Positions 56,195 to 64,000 of a stretch of DNA of 64,000 nucleotides are shown piece after piece. A program made the position numbers and the translations under genes. Positions within the stretch are counted from its first letter, which is position 1. Every line of letters begins with the position of its first letter. The DNA lies in NCBI GenBank assembly GCA_020283715.1, contig JAIQCW010000250.1:1-64000 (forward strand), read 5' to 3'. Source of the DNA: Cytauxzoon felis. Taxonomy: Eukaryota > Apicomplexa > Aconoidasida > Piroplasmida > Theileriidae. Below the pieces are notes generated by a model that searched no databases, was not told the origin of the DNA, and saw only the letters and a program-made list of their open reading frames with translations.

Positions 56195-59100
56195 ATGATA
56201 TTCAAAAGAGGATATATTAAGGAAGGCTTTAAATATTTTACACATTTGTATAATAAATGGAGGAATTTGTACATTAAATGTGACGTTAGACCTGATGGCA
56301 AATTTTATAATTACTTTACAATACCGATTTTGACATCCTGTATCTATTTGGGATTCAATAAATGTAATTTTAATTTAGTGCTTAAATTTTCAATGAAATT
56401 TATTTTTAGACCCAATCTTTTGTAATACACTCACAAAGGTCGAGCTCGGTAATGTAGATGACTTCAAAGACGGTAAAAACCATGAAGTCAAGTTGAATAA
56501 TGGTAAGCTTGAACATAAATGTATGTGTTACATTTATATAGGTAAAGACATCGTTCTAGTATCCAGAGTCAATGGACGTTACTATTGCACTGGTTCAACA
56601 TGTCCTCACTACTCAGCACCATTCATCGATGGTAAGCCAATATATAGTTACTCCATCTATATCCTTATACTCTCCTCCACCGTAGGTCTTGCAGACAGCT
56701 CTTCTATTTACTTCCCCTTCCAGCTCCCATAGATCGCTTCCAGGTATTCCACTTCCACTTGAGGTTACCATCTTACCTCTTCCTTCACTTCTGCCACGAT
56801 CTCTGGGAGTGGCTATACTCTTTAGAGATAGGTAATTGGAAGAGCTGACGGCAGGATGACCTCAGGTGGAACGGCGAGTGGAAAAGGTGAATGTAAGGAT
56901 GATATAACCTCAAGTGGAGTGGTTTGTACATCAGTTGTAGTATTAATTATACTAAATATATTAATTTACTATAGGTGGATTGACTGATACATGTTTGATA
57001 TGTCCATGGCATGATGCTAAATTTGATGTTAAGAGTGGTAAATGTTTAAATGGTATATTATGTTTGTATTATTGTATAAATGATTATAGGTCCATGTTAT
57101 AATGATATACCCGTATATAATGTTGTGATTGAGGGTGATAAATTATATGCGTATTTACCACAATCTCCATTACCTGTTTGTTGTATTAGTAAATAATTAT
57201 TTGATATTATTAGAAAATTGTTGATAAACCAAAGTTTAAATTTGATGGTAATGATAAACGTACATTTGTTATATGTGGTGGAGGTGCTGCTGCACATTCT
57301 ACTGCTGTATCATTAAGAGATTTGGGTTTTGGAGGTATATTATTAATATATTGGATATAAATTTTATTATTAGGACGTATATTAATTTATGGTGATGAAA
57401 AGTATTTGCCTTATTATCGTCCCCATTTAACTAAATTATATCACAACTATTCATATGATAAAGTAGCTGTTGAACAATCATTAAGTCCTGAAGAGTATTA
57501 TAATGATTATAAAATTGAATATAATGGTGGTAAAAAGGTAATAGATGTAAATGTAAAGGATAAAATGATTAAATTAGATGATGGTACAAGTGTTAAATAT
57601 GATAAGGTAAGAAATATTTTTAAGCCCTCTATATTTTTATATCATCAGGTTGTAATTGCTACAGGTACTTTATCAAAGACACTACCATTTACAAATGGTA
57701 TGAACGTTAGTAATCATGTGACCATAAGAACTATTGAAGACATGAAGAAATTATCAACCTTTATAAAGCCCGGAAATAATATTGTAAATTCATCCGATCC
57801 CATCATCATATATTCCTCTTCAGGTCATTATCGGATCAAATTTCATCGGATGCGAATTAGCATCAGCACTCAGATCCACAGGAGTTAAATTAACCATTAT
57901 TACAGATGTATGTCAATACTAATGTTAATTCCACCTGAGGTCCTATCCTACTCTCTTCATCCTGCCGTCAGCTTCCTCTTTTACCTCCCCCTTCGCTTCC
58001 CTGAGATCAGCTGCGGGTAGTCCACTTGAGGTTACATCCTTAACCTCGCCACGATCTCCGGGAGTGGCTTTACCGTTTACGGGGAGGTAATTGGGAGAGC
58101 CTCCACGGCTAGTGGCTAGAGAGTAGGATTGGACTTCAGGTGGAGTAAATCTAAAAGATTGAATTTCCATGTTATATCATGTTGTTCATGATGAATGAAA
58201 TTACTTTTTTATATTCTAATTTATTTAGATGGAGAAGCCTATGCAGAATATAATTGGAAAGAGGGGTGGTAGTTTGATTGAAAATTTATTGAAAAAAAAT
58301 GGTATTACATTCCTACCAAAGTCGAAAGTTATGGGGTATGATATAAAAAATGGGGTCATAACGGAGGTGAAGTTGAGTGATAGGGTGGTGCAAGCGGATT
58401 GTGTAGTTGAGGGTATAGGTACAATGATAGATTCCAAATTATTACCATGCGCAAATATTACACCAAATGGTACCATTAAAGTCGATGAACATTTCAAATG
58501 TGTCGGTTGCCCAAATGATGTCTACGCAGCCGGAGATATCGTCACATATCCATACCATCTCACTGGTAAGTCTAATGAACACATAACTAATGTACAATCA
58601 CTCATCTCCACCATTTTTCCACTCGCTATTCCACCTGAGTTACAACCACCTCTCCTTCATCCTGCCGTCAGCTCTTCCAATTACCTATCTCTAAAGAGTA
58701 GAGCCACTCCCGGAGATCGTGGCGGAAGTAGAGGTTGTAGTGATGTAACCTCAAGTGGAACCCGTAGCTGATCTCAGGGAAGCGGAGGGGGAAGTAAATA
58801 GAAGAGCTCCATGCAATGGAAAGGATGGACCTCGAGTGGAGTGTTTTATGGTTTATACATTGATTTCTACAGGTGAAGATATATCGATCAAGCATTGGAA
58901 TGTTGCATTACAGCATGGCAGGATAGTTGCAAAGAATTTACTTGGTGTAGATACTAGGATGGATACTGTACCATTTTTCTGGTCTAATTTCTTTACAAAA
59001 GGATTCAGGTATATTAAATTTTTATTTATATTTTACCCCATTTAATAGATTTGCTGGTGTTGCTAATGATGTTGATGATATAATATATGAGGGTGATGTA

Positions 59101-59333
59101 GATAATCATAAATTTGTAGCTTACTTCTGTAAAAATAAAAAGGTATGTTCATGGGGTATTTTATCACCATAATTTATCAGGTTACTGCAATGATGGCAAT
59201 GGGTATGGATCATATAGGATCAGTAATGTCTGAAGCATTTAATAAAAATTGTATACCAAAATATTCAGCACTTAAAATAGGTGCAGCAAATTCACAAAAC
59301 ATTCTACAATGCATCGAAAAACTCAGAGCTTAA
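56195..59333 (+). CDS. Rieske/AIF-like pyridine nucleotide-disulfide oxidoreductase
   Basis: The N-terminal Rieske domain has CPHYSAPF and CPWHDAKFD, the two Cys-His pairs of the 2Fe-2S cluster. Then follow FVICGGGAAAHSTAVSLRDL, the FAD-binding Rossmann motif, ILIYGDEKYLPYYRPHLTK, VVIATGTLSK, an NAD-binding IGSNFIGCELASALRS segment and NDVYAAGDIVTYPYHLT near the second FAD contact. The C-terminal exons (SIKHWNVALQHGRIVAKNL, FAGVANDVDD) match AIFM3-type proteins. Many exons; three introns (56632-56974, 57908-58228, 58566-58872; 343, 321 and 307 bp) carry repeat clusters, the rest are about 30-60 nt. An AIF family member is likely to work in redox maintenance, location unknown. The start at 56195 is the first in-frame ATG and uncertain. 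Confidence 0.87.
56685..56920. repeat. Repeat cluster in the Rieske-AIF gene, first (E, C variant, A, D', E', A', B', A')
   Basis: D-type layout in a 343-bp intron between the two Cys-His pairs of the Rieske domain. Confidence 0.88.
57930..58145. repeat. Repeat cluster in the Rieske-AIF gene, second (A, E, C, A, D', B', A')
   Basis: D-type layout in a 321-bp intron. The D copy has the TTTACCGTTTACGGGGAGGT end, as in TAF6 intron 7 and near 31817. Confidence 0.88.
58610..58845. repeat. Repeat cluster in the Rieske-AIF gene, third (B, A, E, D, A', C', F', A')
   Basis: D-type layout in a 307-bp intron, with forward D and the F' string CTCCATGCAATGG. Confidence 0.88.
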
Positions 59334-59374
59334 TCAACAAACAAAAATAGTAACTCGAAATAATGTATTGATAC

Positions 59375-59620
59375 ACCGAAGTGCAATCCTTGACATCTGA
59401 AGTTACTACCACTGTTCCACTGGGCGTGGAGCCTCTTCCAATTACCTATCTCTAAAGAGTAGAGCCACTCCCAGAGATCGTGGCGGAAGTATAGTGATTG
59501 GACCTCGAGTGGAAAACCCGCAGCTGATCTCAGGGAAGCGAAGGGGGAATTAAATAGAGAAGGCATCACGCCTAGTGGAAGACCCCAGGTGGACGTGGAT
59601 TAAACCTCACGTAGAAGTCA
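59375..59620. repeat. Repeat cluster after the Rieske-AIF gene (A, B, D, A', C', B', A')
   Basis: D-type layout with forward D and inverted C in the gap between convergent genes. Confidence 0.87.
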
Positions 59621-59917
59621 TTACATGGGGTAAAATAACCCCCCATTTATAATTTCCCCATAATTATATTGGTATATAAATATATGGTGTTTAATAATAT
59701 TAATTTTTTAAATTATCTGAAGGTGTTGCTGCCTTGACTTGTTAGATTACCTTTGAAGTTATTTATGAATTTGAGTTTGTTACTCCTGTTATATAATGGT
59801 TAACTGAGTAAATGATTTGTACCTTTTACAGAAGATGAGATTAAATTCAATTAATGATGTATTTATACGCCTTAAATATCTATAGAAGAATGAATTTATG
59901 AAAATTATCCATTAAAT
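59621..59917. other. AT-rich intergenic stretch
   Basis: No gene or module is visible between the repeat cluster and the minus-strand gene that ends at 59918. Confidence 0.35.
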
Positions 59918-60878
59918 TTACAATGAGGCACAAGATAAATTTTGACGAAACTCAGGATTTGAAAAGAAATAAATAAATAATATTATACATATAAACTGTA
60001 AACTAAATATCGAACCATTCGCGATTATATACTGTAAATATAATTAATAATCATGAGCCAAAGGAGTAATAACATAAACATCCACCCGATAGATCTTCAT
60101 CCTCCACCATCCCTTGTCTTGCAGACAGCTTCCTTATTTACTTCCCCTTCCAGCTCCCATAGATCGCTTCCGGGTTCCACTTGAGGTTAATTCCTAATCT
60201 CGACGAGATAAGACTAAAGTGACGGAATTCATGTTTAATCGGAAATCTCAATGGATATTAATTGAAATGATGTGAGGATGACTAATTTCAATACAATCAC
60301 CAAAGTCCTCTTCAATGAAGTATTGAGATTAGATATACATCCAATATTCATTCCACAATGTTCATGAGTTTCCCCAGAAATTAGAGATTTCCTTCAAACT
60401 TCAGAGGTAAAAATGAAGATAATGAAATTAGACCTCAAGTGGTACCCGTAGCTGATCTCAGGGAAGCGGAGGGGAAATAAATAGAGAAGGCCTCCACGGC
60501 GAGTGGGAAGAGAGATTGGAGTGCAAGATGACATAAAGTAGAAGTAAATTGACTCTACTTCCGGTGGAATATGAGTGTATGAAGTAATGTAGAGCATATG
60601 AACATACGATAATGTATTTATAGCCATTAAGTAGATAGTTTCTGAATGTTTGTATGACGATCATGATATTAACAGAGAGGATGAGTAGAGAGACGACTAT
60701 AATGATTGATATATGATAATTAATGTATAAACATACTTCTATATTTTGTTTGTTTTTCGATTTCATTTTGATATGTGGTAGATATAGACAATTCCAATTG
60801 TCTAATGGCTATAGTATAGTATTATAAAATATGATTATATAAAAGTATACCTTGTTGATTCCTTTCATTTGAAATCAT
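59918..60878 (-). CDS. Small two-helix membrane protein of unknown function
   Basis: Exons 60878-60851, 60808-60737, 60696-60608 and 60031-59918 join in phase to 100 residues. It starts MISNERNQQAIRQLELSIST, has a helix IVSLLILSVNIMIVIQTF followed by a short loop, and a second helix FSLQFICIILFIYFFS before NPEFRQNLSCASL. No family recognised. Introns 1 and 2 are about 40 nt. The third is 576 bp and filled by an H-type repeat cluster, which separates the two membrane helices. The exon model rests on phase and splice sites alone. Confidence 0.6.
60100..60545. repeat. Repeat cluster in the intron of the small two-helix protein (E, C variant, A, H, A', C', B')
   Basis: An H-type layout with opposed C arms around H (60190-60425). 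The intron is 576 bp, identical in length to TAF6 intron 3. Confidence 0.87.
60190..60425 (+). repeat. H module copy 6
   Basis: TAATCTCGACGAGATAAGAC at the start, AATGAAGTATTGAGATTAGA in the middle and CCAGAAATTAGAGATTTCCTTC near the end (read in part). Confidence 0.84.
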
Positions 60879-60980
60879 ATCTATTTTACATTTTTATTAT
60901 ATTAGAATTATTGATTATAGATGATTATTTAAAAGAGGATATTTAACCACACATGTATTGTGCAATTTAGTTTATATTAA

Positions 60981-61240
60981 ATGAATTTTTTATTATTTTT
61001 ATATTTAATTTTAATATCTTGTAAATGTAATGATATTAATATACCTATACCATATGTTAAATATAATAATAACATTAGGTAATTTAAATGTGTAGATAAT
61101 ATTTATCATCTAGGGGTACAGTAATCATTGATGATTATAAATCTCAATCTAAAGGTACTATACCATTTGTAGAAGTTTACAATGGTAATGTATTTATACA
61201 TAAAGTTGATAAAGTAAATGATATTAATGAAAATTTATAA
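60981..61240 (+). CDS. Small secreted protein of unknown function
   Basis: Exons 60981-61078 and 61114-61240 give 74 residues. A signal peptide MNFLLFLYLILISCKC is followed by a short hydrophilic chain with PYVKYNNNI and GTIPFVEVYNGNVFIHKV. No family recognised. Its stop (61238-61240) overlaps the last codon region of VPS13 on the other strand. Confidence 0.55.
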
Positions 61241-64000
61241 AAATAAATCCGGACCAAGCACAACAGTTGATGTTACACGCTTACGAGCATCCTGAAATGC
61301 TAAATATACCGAATTTATCACCGATGAATTCGACGACGGTATCTGATAATACTTGTCCTGACACCTAAATTTATTTTTTATTTATACATTATAATCCATC
61401 CGAAGTATGAGCAGTCAACATGAAGTCCAATCCACCTCTTCTTCCACTCCAATCTCTCTTCCCACTCGCCGTGGAGGCCTTCTCTATTTACTTCCCCCTC
61501 CGCTTCCCTGAGATCAGCTACGGGATCCACTCGAGGTTGCCTAATTGTCCTCATTATCTTTTAATTTCCCAACAACACACTTGTAACCATCCTTTAGGCA
61601 GTTTTTACTATCTTTTTTGCAGCAATTACAGATTATACGCGCAAATGAAAATGATTTCATCATGGCAAAAGGATTGAATGATAATGAAATTTCAATGCTT
61701 ACATTCGCTCTGCATTCACACGAATTCTTCAAATTCAACTGCTTCGTATACTCCTCGAATTAAATCATACTCTTTACCCATAACTGATCTCAGGGAAGCG
61801 GAGAGACAACTAAATAGAGAAGGCTGCATGCCTAGTGGAATGTGTACTCATCCTCCTGTAGAGATCTCTCCACCTGGGGTCCAATTCACATCTTCATTCC
61901 ACTCGCCGTGGTGGCCTCCTCTATTTACCTCCCCTTCCAGCTCCCATGGATCGCTTACAGGTTCCACTTGAGGTTACATCCAACACATCCTTAGAACCAT
62001 CTTCCATCATTCCCATGATGGATGATCCATCACTACCTTCACCTCCGCCACGATCTCCGGGAGTGGCATCACCCTTTAGGGATAGGTAATTAGAAGAGCT
62101 GACGGCAGGAGAAGAGAGTTGGATTGGACATCAGGTGGAACGGCGAGTGGAAGAGTAGATGATGGTGATTGGACCTCGAGTGGAAGACACGTCGTATGGA
62201 CAACACCTCAGTCATACTTCCTTCGGCTTAGTTAGCGTATAAACATACTTGATGATGATTCCATGATTTGATGCTCGTACATCTTGAATGAGGTTGATGT
62301 GTAGTTTCCAAAAGTTATGGTATTTATTATATAATTGTGAGTAGTATATTTTAGCGGGGTAGAATAATAGTGCGGTATGAGTATGATTATTTGAGAGTAT
62401 GGTTTGAAAGTGTATAATTTTCTTGGAGAGTTTATTACCTAATAATTGTTTAATATTAGCATCTGTAGAATTATATTGTTTAACTTGTGAGAATTCTCCC
62501 CATAGCATTCTAATAGGTCTACAATTATTATTATTGGAAGTATATTTATCAAAATGTGTAGATTTAGATATATTATCTTTAATAGTTTTAGATACATGTG
62601 ATACAGCTTGTCCAACTTTATCAATAGGTTTAACAATAGATCCAGCAATACCTTTACCAATACCTTTAATAAAACCACCCATACCTTCTTTTTGTGCACC
62701 TTCAATAGGTTTAGTAACAATATTAGTAAGTGATAAAAAACCTTCACCAATAGATTTACCAGCAGAAAAAAATCCTTCTTTCATAGTATGATAAGTTTTA
62801 TTATTAAGTCTATCACGTTGTCTTTTATTAATATAATCATTATCAAATGTAAATTTAGATAATATATTACCAAGACCATTACTAACAGAATCAACAGCAT
62901 CAGCTGCAAATTCAATAGTACATTTACCAACAGTAATAGGTAATTTAGGTATATTTAATAATGAACTATAACCTAATATACTACCTATACATGATAATGC
63001 AGAATGTACATAACGATCTTTAATTTGTTCATAAAATGATATTAATGTATTTCTAGATATATTAACATATTCTTTTTGAAATTGTAATGGTGCACCTATT
63101 AATTCAAAACGTCTAGATACACTTAATATTCTTAAACCTATTCTTATAATATCACCTAACATATATAATTTATCAACTTCAAAATTACACCATAATATTA
63201 TATTAAAATTATCTATATATAAATAATCTAATGATATTACCATTGGTAATTTATATATCATATCTATAGATGATAATTTTAATTTTGATTCTTTATATAT
63301 CCATTCATCTATTATTCTTATATTTATTCTATCATTATTATAATATCTATTCTTACCAATAGATTTATAACATTCTTTATAAAAATTATATATACGACTA
63401 AATAATATATCAGATAAATATAATTGTATATCATCCATTATAATAAATACTTTCTTTAAATATATATCCATACAATTCTTATTCATTCTATCTATATATA
63501 TCTGTAAAAAATATCTTTGTATATCATTCTTTATCTTACCACGATTTATTATTATCATATTATATTCATTCTCATCATAATATTGATTATCTATCTGTAT
63601 ATTACCTATACGTAATTCTATACGCTGATCATCATCACTAGATAATAACATCAACATTATCGATGTCAACTCCATAAAAAATAACTCCTCATGTACTGTA
63701 TGCGATACCAAACTTACACCTATCGATGATAAATTTATCAATAAACTCATCGATGATGTAACTCCAAATGAATTATTTATATCATCTACTACTCCACTTG
63801 AGGTCCTGTACTCATCACCATTTTTACCTCTTCCTTCTAGTACAACCTTATCTTCGTCTTGCAGACAGCTTCCTTTATTTACTTCCCCCTTCGCTTCCCT
63901 GAGATCAGCTGCGGGTAGTCCACTTGAGGTTACATCTACTATATCCAAGGACTGTTCTTCCGGGTTAACATCTTTCGTTCTTCGGGGTTGAACATCTTCG
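61235..64000 (-). CDS. VPS13: VPS13 C-terminal part, partial (N-terminus beyond the right edge)
   Basis: Visible exons are about 63775-62249 and 61364-61235. The sequence carries the VPS13 C-terminal signature: RFELIGAPLQFQKEYVN, a glycine-rich amphipathic part (SLTNIVTKPIEGAQKEG, GGFIKGIGKGIAGSIV, KPIDKVGQAV) and the last exon with CQDKYYQIPSSNSSVINSVY and LAFQDARKRV. VPS13 is a bridge-like lipid transporter at membrane contacts. The upstream intron contains a repeat cluster that reaches the window edge. The last intron (61365-62248, 884 bp) holds repeats around a Cys-rich antigen remnant; the splice AA|G restores the frame. Confidence 0.87.
61410..61535 (+). repeat. Repeat cluster, left arm in the last VPS13 intron (A, B, C, A)
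   Basis: CCACTCGCCGTGGAGGCC, a C module ending GATCAGCTACGGGA and CCACTCGAGGT. The Cys-rich remnant begins to the right. Confidence 0.85.
61541..61752 (-). pseudogene. Cysteine-rich antigen-family remnant in the last VPS13 intron
   Basis: A short minus-strand frame encodes EEYTKQLNLKNSCEC, then after about 25 residues ICNCCKKDSKNCLKDGYKC. These blocks align with [16 protein letters not shown] and CKCC...NCLMYGYTC in the fragment inside the ITPA intron, in the same order. The remnant has lost the N-terminal Cys-rich part: an in-frame stop lies just upstream, near the repeat arm. It lies in the same orientation as VPS13. So two unrelated host genes contain pieces of one family in their introns. 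Confidence 0.65.
61775..62205. repeat. Repeat cluster, right part of the last VPS13 intron (C', B', A, B, C variant, A, I, D', E', A')
   Basis: An inverted C next to the remnant (AACTGATCTCAGGGAAGCGG), then a full D-type unit with an I module (61975-62037). Confidence 0.86.
61975..62037 (+). repeat. I module copy 3
   Basis: ACATCCAACACATCCTTAGA and the hairpin TCCATCAT-TCCC-ATGATGGA are followed by TGATCCATCACTACCTT. Confidence 0.84.
63790..64000. repeat. Repeat cluster in an upstream VPS13 intron, cut by the window edge (A, E, C, A, G)
   Basis: CCACTTGAGGTCC, CTTGCAGACAGCT, a C module ending GATCAGCTGCGGGTA, CCACTTGAGGT and a G stretch (TTCTTCCGGGTTAACATC) at the very end. The unit continues beyond the window. 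Confidence 0.86.

Noticed and set aside
9078..63900. Recurring peptide [15 protein letters not shown] at one end of many reading frames
   Set aside because: It is the translation of the C module plus its flank (TTCTCTATTTACTTCC...). It appears in frames that run from a real exon into the intron repeat and is not a protein motif.
4735..64000. CRISPR-like array
   Set aside because: The repeats are dispersed in introns of eukaryotic genes, with variable order and no regular repeat-spacer pattern.
4735..64000. Autonomous transposon or retroelement
   Set aside because: I found no transposase, reverse transcriptase or integrase frame in any cluster, and no clear target-site duplication by eye. 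The elements could still be non-autonomous.

Overview
This is an AT-rich stretch of nuclear chromosome from an apicomplexan, most likely a piroplasmid (Theileria / Cytauxzoon / Babesia group). The grounds are a secreted plasmepsin V-type protease, an apicoplast-type IspH with a bipartite leader, many very short GT-AG introns (about 23-60 nt) in tightly packed genes, and Cys-rich or multi-membrane antigen-like families. Species assignment is inference. Exon limits were read by eye from splice sites and reading-frame phase.

Layout. Left edge: a PX-domain protein (-, runs off the window), then ITPA (+) with an antigen fragment in its last intron, a basic unknown protein, and an alpha-helical protein (+) whose first intron holds a 1.96-kb antigen cassette. 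Centre-left: TAF6 (+), DNA topoisomerase III (-), an RBM39-like splicing factor (-), a seven-helix membrane protein (-), a polytopic membrane protein (+), a papain-like protease (+), VPS52 (-), V-ATPase subunit G (-), an NAA40-like acetyltransferase (+), ribosomal protein uL23 (-) and PAF1 (-). Centre-right: a secreted protein (-), an SFT2-like Golgi protein (+), a second antigen cassette (-) beside a Tpr-like membrane protein (-), two small genes, and a RanBP2-zinc-finger/RCC1 protein (+). Right: plasmepsin V/ASP5 (-), a USP deubiquitinase (+), IspH (+), a DUF3228-like protein (-), a Rieske-AIF oxidoreductase (+), a small two-helix protein (-), a small secreted protein (+) and VPS13 (-, runs off the window).

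The striking feature is a dispersed modular repeat, present in more than 30 clusters, that occupies introns and some intergenic gaps but no conserved exon. Its modules (called A to J here) are: A, the 12-base end motif TCCACYTGAGGT; B, centred on CACTCGCCGTGG; C, ending GATCAGCTACGGGTA; D, containing CCACTCCCGGAGATCGTGGC; E, CTGCCGTCAGCTCTTC or a CTTGCAGACAGCT form; F, CATTGCATGGAGC; G, a short CCCGGAAGAAC stretch; H, about 235 bp; I, about 60 bp with a hairpin; J, about 250 bp and very AT-rich. Modules appear as opposed arms (C then inverted C), and repeat-bearing introns fall into length classes of about 290-370 bp (D type) and 560-650 bp (H type), against 23-60 bp for ordinary introns.

In three introns (ITPA, the helical protein, VPS13) the space between opposed C arms holds a fragment of a multigene antigen-like family, each in the orientation of its host gene and each without an obvious start codon or signal peptide. 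A fourth fragment lies between SFT2 and the Tpr-like gene. I infer that the repeat is an intron-colonising element that also carries or captures antigen fragments, perhaps as silent donors for recombination. This is the most likely undescribed system in the window.
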